Shown piece by piece: positions 1 to 8,273 of a stretch of 64,000 nucleotides of DNA. The notes beneath the pieces are model-generated. The model made no database searches and was not told the DNA's origin. It saw only the letters and a list, made by a program, of their open reading frames with translations. The position numbers were made by a program, and so were the translations under genes. How positions within the stretch are numbered: the first letter of the stretch is position 1; every line of letters begins with the position of its first letter. Source of the stretch: Halioglobus maricola (GTDB lineage Bacteria > Pseudomonadota > Gammaproteobacteria > Pseudomonadales > Halieaceae); NCBI RefSeq assembly GCF_009388985.1, contig NZ_CP036422.1, forward strand, positions 1,068,501 to 1,132,500, in the 5' to 3' direction.

Positions 1-1
1 G

Positions 2-523
2 GTCGCCCTTGTGGTTGTGGTCCAACGCTTGCTGCGCAATGAAGGACGCAAGCGAGCCTGGCATAGCCTGCTGTTGCGAGTGCCTGGTATCTCTCGCCTG
101 ATTATCGCCCTCGATACGGCCCGTTTCGCGTCCACCCTGAGCATCCTGATGGCGAGCGGCGTGCCGCTGCTTGAGTCACTGCGGATCGCAGGCCAGGTAC
201 TCACCAATCGGGTGTTGCGCGAAGATAGTCAGAAGGTCGCGGAGATGGTAGCCGAGGGAGGCAGTTTGCACCGTGCGTTGCGTGAGAGCGGGCGTTTCCC
301 GCCGATGATGGTGCATATGGTGGCCAGCGGCGAGGCCAGTGGCGAACTTGAGACAATGCTGGAGCGTTCAGCGAGTAATCAGGAGCGCGAACTTGAGATG
401 ACGCTCGGTACAATGATGGCCCTGTTTGAACCGCTGATGGTTGTGGTGATGGGCGGCCTGGTACTGATGATTGTACTGGCTATCCTGTTGCCAATTTTTG
501 ATTTGAACACAATGGTGAAATGA
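2..523 (+). CDS. gspF: Type II secretion inner-membrane platform protein GspF (C-terminal part)
   Basis: The reading frame is already open at the window edge, so only about the last 173 residues are present. They hold the second GspF cytoplasmic helical domain (TARFASTLSILMASGVPLLE, later VASGEASGELETMLER) followed by the last membrane segment (LMVVVMGGLVLMIVLAILLPIF). Both motifs are typical of the GspF/PilC family. GspF is the polytopic platform protein of the type II secretion system that links the GspE ATPase to pseudopilus assembly. The next gene, gspG, starts 4 bases after the stop. The start and N-terminal half lie outside the window, probably with gspC, gspD and gspE. Confidence 0.96.
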   Translation, partial: VALVVVVQRLLRNEGRKRAWHSLLLRVPGISRLIIALDTARFASTLSILMASGVPLLESLRIAGQVLTNRVLREDSQKVAEMVAEGGSLHRALRESGRFPPMMVHMVASGEASGELETMLERSASNQERELEMTLGTMMALFEPLMVVVMGGLVLMIVLAILLPIFDLNTMVK

Positions 524-527
524 CGAT

Positions 528-962
528 ATGAATGCTTCTAGACAGGCGGGTTTCTCGCTGGTGGAAATCCTGGTGGTGCTGGTCATCATGGGCCTGTTAA
601 TCAGTGTGGTAGCACCCACGGTGCTCAATCAAGCGGACGACGCCCGAGTGCAGAAAGTCCACGCAGATTTCAAGTCGATCGAAACGGCGCTGAAGATTTA
701 CCGGCTGGATAACTACGTATATCCAACCACAGAGCAGGGCCTGGACGCATTGGTTGAGGCCAGTACGCTGGACCCGGAACCGCGCAACTTCAAAAAGGGC
801 GGCTATCTGTCCGAAGTCCCTCTGGACCCCTGGGGTCGCCCCTATCTGTATCTGAGCCCCGGTGAAAATGGCGAGGTGGATATCTACTCGCTGGGCGCTG
901 ATGGTCTTTCCGGAGGGGAGGGCCAGAACGCCGATGTGGGCAACTGGAAAGCTGAAGAGTAA
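528..962 (+). CDS. gspG: Type II secretion major pseudopilin GspG
   Basis: This 144-residue protein has a short leader of 8 residues ending in Gly, then the prepilin cleavage motif G|FSLVE with Glu at mature position 5, then a hydrophobic helix of about 20 residues. The C-terminal end carries the GspG signature SLGADGLSGGEGQNADVGNW, the calcium-binding loop of the family. GspG polymerises into the periplasmic pseudopilus that drives secretion through GspD. The leader is cut and N-methylated by a prepilin peptidase (GspO/PilD), which is not encoded in this window. The gene lies between gspF and gspH in one operon. Length and motifs are normal. Confidence 0.98.
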   Translation: MNASRQAGFSLVEILVVLVIMGLLISVVAPTVLNQADDARVQKVHADFKSIETALKIYRLDNYVYPTTEQGLDALVEASTLDPEPRNFKKGGYLSEVPLDPWGRPYLYLSPGENGEVDIYSLGADGLSGGEGQNADVGNWKAEE

Positions 963-967
963 ATCTC

Positions 968-1543
968 ATGAGTCACCCGTTTCGGCGGACGTCACAGCGA
1001 GGCTTCAGCCTGCTGGAATTGCTGGTGACTCTATTCGTGGTAGTGCTGGTGACATCCCTGGTGACACTCAACGTCGGCGGTGGTGCCGGCGATTATGAGT
1101 TAGAGGGGCAGGTCGACGAGCTCCTTGATACGGCCACCTATGCACTGGATGAGGCACAATTTCTCGGCTGGGACTTCGGCCTGTTGATTGTGCGAGAGTA
1201 CAGTCGTGACCCTTCTTATACGCTGCAATGGCTGGAGCGAGGCCCCGATCGATGGAGCGCTCCCCGCAGCGGCAAAGACGTTTTTGCAGAGCTTGAGCTC
1301 CCACCCGGCGTTGAATTGGAGTTGGAACTTGATGGTGTGCTCCTGCAACAAGATGTATTTTCCCCTCGCGAAGAGCTGCCCGAACCGCAAATCGTATTTT
1401 ACTCAAGCGGCGAAACTGCACCGGGTAACCTGGTCATTCGTGCGAGTGATACTGGCGACTTGCTGTGGCGAGTGGAGTGGGACCTGCTGGGGAATTTTCG
1501 CGCCTTGCATCGTGGTGAAGAATCGGAGTTTGACGAATCATGA
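968..1543 (+). CDS. gspH: Type II secretion minor pseudopilin GspH
   Basis: The protein has 191 residues with a 12-residue basic leader, the prepilin motif G|FSLLE (Glu at +5) and a hydrophobic N-terminal helix (LLVTLFVVVLVTSLVTLNV). The rest is a beta-rich periplasmic domain of low conservation, as expected for GspH, a minor pseudopilin near the pilus tip. The assignment rests on the motif and on gene order between gspG and gspI. It begins 5 bases after gspG, and its stop overlaps the gspI start by 4 bases (ATGA), which suggests translational coupling. Confidence 0.93.
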   Translation: MSHPFRRTSQRGFSLLELLVTLFVVVLVTSLVTLNVGGGAGDYELEGQVDELLDTATYALDEAQFLGWDFGLLIVREYSRDPSYTLQWLERGPDRWSAPRSGKDVFAELELPPGVELELELDGVLLQQDVFSPREELPEPQIVFYSSGETAPGNLVIRASDTGDLLWRVEWDLLGNFRALHRGEESEFDES

Positions 1544-1965
1544 GGTCGCCGGCGACCAAGGGTTTTACCCTGGTTGAGGTCATGGTCGCGCTCGCGATCG
1601 TTGCCCTGGCCCTGCCGGCTTTGCTGGTGGCCCTGTCGAGCCAGATCGACGCCACTGGCTATCTGCGGGACAAGTCTCTGGCACATGTTGTGGCGGAAAA
1701 TAAACTGGCTGAGTTGCGCCTGCTGTCGCGGGTAAGACAAGAACTGTTCAAGGGCAAGGAAAGCGGCTCGGAAGAGATGGCTGGTCGCGAGTGGTACTGG
1801 TGGCTGGAGAGTGCCGCTACCGAAGTGCCGGACTTTTATCGTGTGGAAATTGATGTCGCGTTGGATCAGGGTGACGCGGAGGAACCGTTGTATACGCTGG
1901 TTGCGTTCCTGAGCGGAGACCTGGCCTCACTGCAGGACGACACAGAGGAGCAGCCCGGTGGATAG
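1540..1965 (+). CDS. gspI: Type II secretion minor pseudopilin GspI
   Basis: A 141-residue protein with leader MRSPATKG, cleavage motif G|FTLVE and a hydrophobic stretch (VMVALAIVALALPALLVAL). The following ENKLAELRL segment is typical of GspI. GspI is the core of the pseudopilus tip complex with GspJ and GspK. The gene overlaps gspH by 4 bases and gspJ by 8 bases, so the tip pseudopilins are probably translated as a coupled set. Nothing in the sequence looks degenerate. Confidence 0.95.
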   Translation: MRSPATKGFTLVEVMVALAIVALALPALLVALSSQIDATGYLRDKSLAHVVAENKLAELRLLSRVRQELFKGKESGSEEMAGREWYWWLESAATEVPDFYRVEIDVALDQGDAEEPLYTLVAFLSGDLASLQDDTEEQPGG

Positions 1966-2605
1966 CGCGCGTGGCTTCACTCTGATCGAGGTGCTGATCG
2001 CACTGGCGATTACGGCGTTCGTCTCCACGATTGCCTATAGCAGCCTGTCCACAGTGATGCTCGGAGCAGAGGCCAATGAGAGGGCGGCCAAGCGGGGTTA
2101 CGAGATAAACCGGGCCTGGATGATACTCAGTCGTGACATCGACCACTTTGTAGAGCGACCTGTGCGGGACGAGTTCGGTGAGTGGGAGTCCGCGCTGATC
2201 GGCGGCCCGGCAGCACGGTTCCAATTGAGTTTCAGTCGCGGCGGCTGGCACAACCCGACCGGCGTAGCGCGCAGTGAAGTGCAGCGGGTCAACTACCGGG
2301 TTGAAGACGGTGTGCTGTGGCGCGATTCCTATCCGGTGCTTGACCGAGCTGACGACACCCAGCCCCAGCAGGTGAAGTTGCTGGAGGGGGTGGAGTCCAT
2401 GAATCTGTTCTTTTTGGAGTCCGCCGCCGCTTTGCAGGCCAGCACGCGTGGCACTGAAGTCGAAACCCGTGACTGGCCTGAGAGCTGGATTGCCGATCCT
2501 TCCAGTCCCGGAAGTTTGATTGAGCCGCCGCTGGCGCTGGAAGTCCAGCTGGCGCTTGAAGATTGGGGTGAGATGAGGAGGCTGTATGTATTGCCGCCGC
2601 TCTAG
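1958..2605 (+). CDS. gspJ: Type II secretion minor pseudopilin GspJ
   Basis: GspJ has 215 residues and starts with GTG inside the end of gspI. The leader is only six residues (MDSARG) before the motif G|FTLIE, followed by a hydrophobic helix. The body matches the GspJ pattern, including RAWMILSRDIDHFVERPVRD and the late FFLES region. It packs with GspI and GspK at the pseudopilus tip. The end overlaps the gspK start by 20 bases. The GTG start is chosen because it places the prepilin motif correctly and no ATG precedes it in frame. Confidence 0.96.
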   Translation: MDSARGFTLIEVLIALAITAFVSTIAYSSLSTVMLGAEANERAAKRGYEINRAWMILSRDIDHFVERPVRDEFGEWESALIGGPAARFQLSFSRGGWHNPTGVARSEVQRVNYRVEDGVLWRDSYPVLDRADDTQPQQVKLLEGVESMNLFFLESAAALQASTRGTEVETRDWPESWIADPSSPGSLIEPPLALEVQLALEDWGEMRRLYVLPPL

Positions 2606-3608
2606 TCTGCCGCAACAGCGTGGAGCCGCCCTGGTGTTGGCGCTATTGGTATTTGCCCTGTGCAGTGTATTGATTGTCGCGATGACCCGCGATTTCAACC
2701 GGGTTTACCAGCAGGGTTCGAACGCCCTGGTGATGGCCCAGTCCAGGGCCTATCTACTGGGTGCAGAGGGGCTTGCGAGCCTGGCCCTGCTGGCGGATGA
2801 CGATGCCGATCGCAAGGCGGAACTTAATCGCGATGATCTCGGCGAGATCTGGGCGCGGGAAGCGCAACCTTATCCACTGGAAGAAGGCGGTTGGCTGGTC
2901 GGGGAACTGGAAGATTTACAGGGGCGTTTTAACCTCAATGCCCTGGCTGAACGTGCTCCTGAGTCCGAGGGGCGCCGGCAGCTGACGCCTGCGCAGAAAC
3001 AGTTCGTGCGATTGTTGCGGGCGCTTGGAGATGCTGGGCTCGGTGAGATTGAAGCGATCGCGCTGACCCAGGCTATCGGCGACTGGCTCGATAGTGACAA
3101 CAGTGTTCGGCCGGACGGTGCCGAAGACGATTATTACTATGGCCTCACACCGTCTTATCGCGCCGGCAACAGGCCGATGGTCAGCGTGAGTGAATTGCGC
3201 GCTGTCAGTGGAGTGACGCCGGAGCTCTATCTTGCGCTGGCGCCATGGGTGACGGTATGGCCCACTAAGCCAGTGCTGTTGAATATTCACACGGCACCGG
3301 GCATGGTGCTGCGTTCGCTTGGCCCGGATGACAGCCTCGAGCCGCTCAGTGAGTTTGATGCCGAGAGTATTGTGCAGTACCGCGCTGAAAACGGCTTTGC
3401 CGACAAGGAAGATTTTTTCTCTCATCCGGCTGTGGCGGACCGGGCGGAGTCGATGACCGAGGTGAGGGGGTATGTCGGTGAAGATTCGTCGTGGTTCTTA
3501 CTGCGTGCGACGGTGGAAGTTGCCGACCGACACACGCAAATGTACAGTGTGCTTGAGCGCACCAACCGCCAGATCAGTGTGATGATGAGATCCAGTGGCG
3601 GCTTGTAG
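2586..3608 (+). CDS. gspK: Type II secretion tip pseudopilin GspK
   Basis: A 340-residue protein, much larger than the other pseudopilins, as is usual for GspK. The leader ends RG|AALVLALLVFAL, so mature position 5 is Leu and the Glu present in the other pseudopilins is absent. This is the known GspK hallmark and fits its place at the pilus tip. The large periplasmic domain includes FNLNAL, AIGDWLDSD, DDYYYGL and the helix-hairpin-helix-like NIHTAPGMVLRSLG, all recognisable in the family. The gene overlaps gspJ by 20 bases and is followed by gspL after 30 bases. Confidence 0.96.
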   Translation: MYCRRSSLPQQRGAALVLALLVFALCSVLIVAMTRDFNRVYQQGSNALVMAQSRAYLLGAEGLASLALLADDDADRKAELNRDDLGEIWAREAQPYPLEEGGWLVGELEDLQGRFNLNALAERAPESEGRRQLTPAQKQFVRLLRALGDAGLGEIEAIALTQAIGDWLDSDNSVRPDGAEDDYYYGLTPSYRAGNRPMVSVSELRAVSGVTPELYLALAPWVTVWPTKPVLLNIHTAPGMVLRSLGPDDSLEPLSEFDAESIVQYRAENGFADKEDFFSHPAVADRAESMTEVRGYVGEDSSWFLLRATVEVADRHTQMYSVLERTNRQISVMMRSSGGL

Positions 3609-3638
3609 TGCCGCCCAATCCCGGGAGTAGGAACCACC

Positions 3639-4841
3639 TTGCAGAACACAGCAATAATCCGCCGGATCGACGGCGAGCTTGCCTGGTACCCGCCGGGGGC
3701 CAGCGCGGGTGCGCATAGCCTTCATCTGGAGGCTGAACAGCTCGCATTGCGCGCAGCCATATCAGAGAGCCGCATCGTGCCCATATTCGCGGTACCGGGG
3801 GGAGACGTTCGCCTGTTGAGCCTGACCATCACGGCTCCTGAAAAGCGTCACTTCAGCAAGTCACTGCCGTTTACTCTGGAAGAGGAACTGGCAGTTGATG
3901 TCGATGAATTGCATTTTGCCAGCTGTGAGGTCGCGCCGCTGGAATACGCCGTAGCGGTCAGCAGCACTGAGCACATGCGCGAATACGCCAACTCATTGGC
4001 TTCATTGCCTGAAATTGGTCAGTGGATTCCTGAACCATTGTTGCTTCCGTGGCAGGAAGGCGAGTGGTGTCTGGTGTTGGAGGCGGGAGTTGCGATTGTG
4101 CGCACCGGTGCCTGTGACGGCTTTGCCATCGAGCGAGAGATGCTGCCTGCGTTCCTTGCTGCCGCGCAGGCCGATAATGGTGAGCCCGATGCTGTCATTG
4201 TGTACGGTGAGCAGCAAGACGAGGACATCGCTCTGCTGCCGGAGTCACTGCGGGGGCGCGCACAATGGCGCAGGGGCGACTTTTATTCTGCCATGATGCT
4301 GGCAGAACAACCGAACCCGGCGCTCAATCTGCGCCAGGGAGAGTATGCAAGGCGCCTGCCTCTTGCGCGTTGGTGGCGTCAGGCCAAAGTGGCCGCGGTG
4401 TTATTTGCTGTCGGCCTGGCCTTGCACATGGTGGCAACCGGTTTTGACTACCGCCAGCTAAAAGAGCAAAACCTTGCGCTGCGCGGTGCCCGCGAAGCCA
4501 GTTTCCGTCAGGTGTTTCCCCGCGGCGCGATATCCGATGTCGAGAAGCAGCTGCGCAACCAGTTGGGTGCGCTTAGTGGGACAGGGGCCGCGAGTGGCTT
4601 TGCCAGTCTGATGGAGCGCGTCGGCAAAGTTGTGAGTACGAGTAAGGGCACGAATATTGTCAGTATCAATTACAACGCCAAGGCCGATGAAATGCGCCTG
4701 AATATTCTCGCTGCAAATTACGGTGAAGTGGAACGGGTGCGCGAAGGTATTAACGGTGCAGGCCTCGAGGCCACCATGGAGAATTCCAGTGCCCAGGGCG
4801 AACGAGTTAGAGCGCGCCTGAGAGTGAGGGATCGGTCGTGA
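3639..4841 (+). CDS. gspL: Type II secretion inner-membrane protein GspL
   Basis: GspL (400 residues with the start used here) has a cytoplasmic actin-like domain over about residues 1-245, one membrane segment near 250-268 (AAVLFAVGLALHMVATGF) and a periplasmic ferredoxin-like domain. It recruits the GspE ATPase to the membrane with GspM. The start is a TTG preceded by TAGGA six bases upstream. No better ATG exists before the conserved N-terminal strand. The stop overlaps gspM by 4 bases. Sequence conservation is low, as is normal, and gene order supports the call. Confidence 0.93.
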   Translation: MQNTAIIRRIDGELAWYPPGASAGAHSLHLEAEQLALRAAISESRIVPIFAVPGGDVRLLSLTITAPEKRHFSKSLPFTLEEELAVDVDELHFASCEVAPLEYAVAVSSTEHMREYANSLASLPEIGQWIPEPLLLPWQEGEWCLVLEAGVAIVRTGACDGFAIEREMLPAFLAAAQADNGEPDAVIVYGEQQDEDIALLPESLRGRAQWRRGDFYSAMMLAEQPNPALNLRQGEYARRLPLARWWRQAKVAAVLFAVGLALHMVATGFDYRQLKEQNLALRGAREASFRQVFPRGAISDVEKQLRNQLGALSGTGAASGFASLMERVGKVVSTSKGTNIVSINYNAKADEMRLNILAANYGEVERVREGINGAGLEATMENSSAQGERVRARLRVRDRS

Positions 4842-5311
4842 AGGAGTGGTACGAGAGCCTCACGCAAAGGGAGCAGCTCAGTCTGGTTTTGCTGGGATTG
4901 GCGCTGGCACTCTATTTTGTATACGCCTTGGCGGTTGCTCCGATTGCAAGCGCCCGAGATGAAATGGCGCGTCAGAACGAGGCATTGGCGGCCTCGCTGC
5001 AGCGGGTGGATGTGATGGCTTCGCAGGTTTTACAACTGCGTGAATCCGGTGCGGGCCAGGGCAACCGGCGTAATCTCACCACGGTGATCAACCGATCGAC
5101 GGCAGCGCTCGGCTTGCAGGTAACCCGGCTTCAGCCGAATTCTCGAGGCGAGGTGCAGGTGCGTATGGAGGCGGTAGCCTTTGATCAGTTGTTATCCTGG
5201 TTGCACCAGATGGAGTATCGCGAAGGCCTGTCTGTTCAGGAGGCGTCCATTACGCCTGGTGGCGGCAGCGGTCGTGTTAATGCCACCGTTCGGCTGGCAC
5301 AGGCGGGATAA
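4838..5311 (+). CDS. gspM: Type II secretion inner-membrane protein GspM
   Basis: This 157-residue protein has a short cytoplasmic N-terminus (KEWYESLTQREQ), one membrane segment at about residues 16-36 and a periplasmic ferredoxin-like domain. The N-terminal pattern and the late VRMEAVAFDQLLSWLHQM segment are typical of GspM. It forms the inner-membrane platform with GspL. The start is GTG within the end of gspL, a 4-base overlap that suggests coupled translation. Confidence 0.93.
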   Translation: MKEWYESLTQREQLSLVLLGLALALYFVYALAVAPIASARDEMARQNEALAASLQRVDVMASQVLQLRESGAGQGNRRNLTTVINRSTAALGLQVTRLQPNSRGEVQVRMEAVAFDQLLSWLHQMEYREGLSVQEASITPGGGSGRVNATVRLAQAG

Positions 5312-5314
5312 ACA

Positions 5315-6058
5315 GTGAGTCGTTTAAAAATTGGGCTGATCGCAGTCCTGTTTCTGGTGTTGTGTCTTGTTGTTCTGGCGCCGGCGCGTCTGGTGTTGCT
5401 GTTTGTGCCCGCCGGGCAGGCCGAGCTTCAGGGTGTGAGCGGTAGCCTCTGGCATGGCGCAGCCAGCCGAGCCATTGTGCGTACGGATGCAGGAATGTTT
5501 CATCTCGGCGAGCTGGAGTGGAAACTGAAACCCTGGTCGCTGCTGTTGTTGGCGCCGCGCGTCGAACTTTCGAGCAGTTGGGGGCAGCAGCATTTGAACG
5601 CCTTGCTCACGGTGCATGGCAGCAAAGACATCGATCTGGCAGCTTTGGATGCACAGGTACCTGCAGAGTTGGTGAAACACTTCCTGCCGCTCCAGCTTAC
5701 CGGTCTGGTTTCCCTGCAAGCGCCGCAGATTGAGATCCGCGATGGTTTAGTGACTGGGGCTCAGGGGCGTCTGGTATGGCAGCAGGGTGGTTGGCAAGCT
5801 GGAGGTGCCCCCCGGTCTTTGGGCGACTATGCGCTTGAATTTAACCAGCTGGAAGATGGCACTCTGGCCGGTGAAGTCATTACCCTGGCAGGCGAGCTGC
5901 AGGCCGAGGGCGATCTTGGCCTGAGAGGGCGGGAATACACCGTGGATGTCTTGCTCAGTGGCCCGGGGCTGGCTGATCCAATGCTGGAGCAGTCCTTGCA
6001 GTTAGTGGCCACCCCTGAGGGCGGCAATTACCGGGTCAAACTGCAGGGCACGATGTAA
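5315..6058 (+). CDS. gspN: Type II secretion protein GspN
   Basis: A 247-residue protein with an N-terminal membrane segment or signal at about residues 5-27 and a beta-rich periplasmic remainder. The GSLWHG segment and the LEWKLKPWSLLLLAPRVELS stretch are recognisable GspN/AsmA-like features. GspN is an accessory part of type II secretion found in only some operons, and its exact role is poorly known. It starts with GTG 3 bases after gspM and is the last gene of the operon. No gspO follows, so the prepilin peptidase must be elsewhere. Confidence 0.9.
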   Translation: MSRLKIGLIAVLFLVLCLVVLAPARLVLLFVPAGQAELQGVSGSLWHGAASRAIVRTDAGMFHLGELEWKLKPWSLLLLAPRVELSSSWGQQHLNALLTVHGSKDIDLAALDAQVPAELVKHFLPLQLTGLVSLQAPQIEIRDGLVTGAQGRLVWQQGGWQAGGAPRSLGDYALEFNQLEDGTLAGEVITLAGELQAEGDLGLRGREYTVDVLLSGPGLADPMLEQSLQLVATPEGGNYRVKLQGTM

Positions 6059-6106
6059 GCTGCAGGGCGTTTCCTCAGGCGTGGTTTACTTGCTTGAGCC
6101 GCAGGT

Positions 6107-6136
6107 TTGGCCACTGAATCTACGAGTTCTTATAAT
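6107..6136 (+). promoter_or_regulatory. Putative sigma-70 promoter of the rubredoxin gene
   Basis: A perfect -10 box TATAAT lies at 6131-6136 and a -35-like TTGGCC at 6107-6112, 18 bases apart. The predicted transcription start is about 35-40 bases before the rubredoxin ATG. This separates the gene from the type II secretion operon that ends at 6058. Confidence 0.55.
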
Positions 6137-6179
6137 CGTGACCTCTTGTAAATAATGGATCTTCAAGGAGAATTTCTGA

Positions 6180-6359
6180 ATGAGCGATAGCGACTACAAA
6201 AAGTATGAATGCGTGATCTGCGGCTTTATTTACGACGAAGCTGAGGGTTTGCCCGATGACGGCATCGCCCCGGGCACCAGATTCGAAGATATTCCCGAGG
6301 ATTGGGAGTGCCCTGATTGCGGGATTTCCAAGGCTGATTTCGACCTCTACGAGGAGTAA
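6180..6359 (+). CDS. rubA: Rubredoxin
   Basis: A 59-residue protein with the two CxxC knuckles of rubredoxin: C11-VI-C14-G and C44-PD-C47-G. It also has the family core [20 protein letters not shown] and the [11 protein letters not shown] turn. These four cysteines bind one iron for one-electron transfer in the cytoplasm. A clear AAGGAG ribosome binding site lies at 6165-6170, ten bases before the ATG. The electron partners cannot be told from context: neither rubredoxin reductase nor an alkane monooxygenase is in the window. The monocistronic position and own promoter suggest general redox service. It was below the usual ORF length cut-off, but the motif match is complete. Confidence 0.97.
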   Translation: MSDSDYKKYECVICGFIYDEAEGLPDDGIAPGTRFEDIPEDWECPDCGISKADFDLYEE

Positions 6360-6410
6360 AAGCCACGCGAATCCGGTAGAATCTCGGCATATTTTTTCCG
6401 GATTCCATGT

Positions 6411-8198
6411 ATGTCTGTAATTGCCGACCGTCTCTCCGCAGTTCGTGTGCTGATGCGCGAACGCGGCTACGATGCCCTGATCATCCCCAGGGCCGATGAG
6501 TACCTGGGGGAGTACCTCCCCGAACATAACGAAAGAATGCTGTGGGTTTCCGGATTTACCGGGTCTGCGGGTGCCATCGTGGTGCTTGCAGAGAGCGCGG
6601 CCATTTTTGTTGACGGCCGATATACCGTTCAGGTTCGTAACGAAGTAGACCCTGACCTGTTCGCCTATCACCACTTGATAGACGAACCACCCATAGCCTG
6701 GTTGTGTGCGGCCCTGCCTGCCGGTAGTTCCGTCGCCTGCGATCCGCGTCTGCACACCCTGGCCTGGTTTCGCCAGAGCGGTGCAGCTTTAGCCTCTGCC
6801 GATCTTGAGCTCGCCGCGGATAGCGACAATCTTATTGACCGTTGCTGGGACGACCGTCCCGAGCCCCGAGTGAGCCCGGCGGTGCTGCTCGGCGAAGACT
6901 ATACCGGCGCGAGCAGTGTACAAAAACGCGGCAATATCGCTGAGGCGATAGTGGCTAAGGGTGCCGATGCTGCCCTGATCTTCGCCCCGGATTCAGTGAG
7001 TTGGCTGTTGAATGTTCGCGGCACGGATATTCCATGTTTGCCCATCCTGCAAAGTTTCGCCCTGTTGCGGGCTGACGGGAAGTGTACTGTCTTTGTCGAT
7101 GCCGGGCGGTTGCCCGAGGGCCTGAAAGAGCATATCGGGCCGGGAGTTGAATTCCTGCCGGAGAGCGAAGCAGAAGCCTCGCTGCTGGCATGTCGCGGAC
7201 AGCGCGTACTGGCAGATCCAAACAGTGCTAACGCCTGGACTCAGCTCTGCCTGGAGCGCGGCGGAGCGGAACTGGTCGCTGCCGAAGACCCTGTGCTGAT
7301 GCCCAAGGCGAGCAAGAATGACGTCGAGATAGAAGGCGCGCGCCAGGCACATTTACGTGATGCTGTGGCTGAAGTCCGGTTCTTGCACTGGCTCGATGAG
7401 GAGGTGGCTGCAGGTAATATGCACGACGAGGCTACCCTGGCAGACAAGTTGGGAAGTTTGCGCGAAGAGGGCGAGCACTATCGCGGCCCGTCTTTCGACA
7501 CGATTTCTGCCGCCGGTGGCAATGCCGCTATGTGCCATTACAATCACCAGAATGTCGAGCAGCCCGGTTCACTGAGTGAGAACTCGGTATACCTGGTGGA
7601 CAGCGGTGGTCAATACACCGATGGCACCACCGATATTACCCGCACTGTCGCTATTGGTGATCCGGGCGCGGAAATTCGCCGCATGTTCACTCTGGTGCTA
7701 AAAGGGCATATCGCTCTGGACCAGGCTCGTTTTCCGCGCGGTACTACCGGTTCCCAGCTTGACGTCCTCGCGCGCCAGTTCCTGTGGCGTGAGGGTTGCG
7801 ACTTTGATCACGGCACGGGCCACGGTGTCGGCGCTTACCTGAGCGTGCACGAGGGCCCCCAGCGCATTGCCAAGGCGCACAATCCCTTCCCCTTGCAGCC
7901 TGGCATGATCTTGAGCAATGAGCCTGGATACTACCGCGATAACGAATATGGTATTCGCTGCGAAAACCTCGTCGTTGTGCAGCCGGTGAGCGAGGATACA
8001 GAAACTCCCATGTTGGGGTTTGAGGCGCTGACCATGGTGCCTTTCGATCGACGCCTGATCGACGTGGCGTTGATGACGGCGGAAGAGTTGGCCTGGCTCA
8101 ACGATTATCACCAGCAGGTCCACGCGGCGATCGCTCCCCGCCTCGAAGGGGCGGTGCTGGATTGGCTCAATAACGCCACGGCCGCCATCGCTGCCTGA
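6411..8198 (+). CDS. Aminopeptidase P family Xaa-Pro peptidase (long form, M24B)
   Basis: A 595-residue cytoplasmic peptidase of the three-domain type, longer than the roughly 440-residue E. coli PepP and closer in layout to eukaryotic-type aminopeptidase P. Two creatinase-like N-terminal domains (starting LMRERGYDALIIPRADEY) precede the pita-bread metalloprotease domain. The dinuclear metal ligands are visible: two Asp in VDSGGQYTDGTTDITRT, a His in GTGHGVGAYLSVHEGP, a Glu in LSNEPGYY and a Glu in GIRCENLVVV. It should remove N-terminal residues preceding proline. No signal peptide is seen. The ATG at 6411 begins the conserved region; there is no strong ribosome binding site. Confidence 0.95.
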   Translation: MSVIADRLSAVRVLMRERGYDALIIPRADEYLGEYLPEHNERMLWVSGFTGSAGAIVVLAESAAIFVDGRYTVQVRNEVDPDLFAYHHLIDEPPIAWLCAALPAGSSVACDPRLHTLAWFRQSGAALASADLELAADSDNLIDRCWDDRPEPRVSPAVLLGEDYTGASSVQKRGNIAEAIVAKGADAALIFAPDSVSWLLNVRGTDIPCLPILQSFALLRADGKCTVFVDAGRLPEGLKEHIGPGVEFLPESEAEASLLACRGQRVLADPNSANAWTQLCLERGGAELVAAEDPVLMPKASKNDVEIEGARQAHLRDAVAEVRFLHWLDEEVAAGNMHDEATLADKLGSLREEGEHYRGPSFDTISAAGGNAAMCHYNHQNVEQPGSLSENSVYLVDSGGQYTDGTTDITRTVAIGDPGAEIRRMFTLVLKGHIALDQARFPRGTTGSQLDVLARQFLWREGCDFDHGTGHGVGAYLSVHEGPQRIAKAHNPFPLQPGMILSNEPGYYRDNEYGIRCENLVVVQPVSEDTETPMLGFEALTMVPFDRRLIDVALMTAEELAWLNDYHQQVHAAIAPRLEGAVLDWLNNATAAIAA

Positions 8199-8211
8199 AG
8201 CTTCTATCCCT

Positions 8212-8240
8212 TTGTAAGGCACAGGGCGTGTGTGTAGACT
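8212..8240 (+). promoter_or_regulatory. Putative promoter of the SNF-family symporter
   Basis: TTGTAA at 8212-8217 and TAGACT at 8235-8240 are separated by 17 bases, and lie between the aminopeptidase stop and the symporter start. The predicted start is about 27 bases before the ATG. Confidence 0.45.
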
Positions 8241-8273
8241 GCGCCCAATAACAAGAAATTTGGAGAAAACACC

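Noticed and set aside
2716..2732. GGTTCGAAC resembling a tRNA T-loop
   Set aside because: It lies inside gspK and no acceptor or anticodon stem can be built around it.
6043..6068. Direct repeat CTGCAGGGC around the gspN stop
   Set aside because: Two nine-base copies without flanking structure or further copies; it is probably chance.
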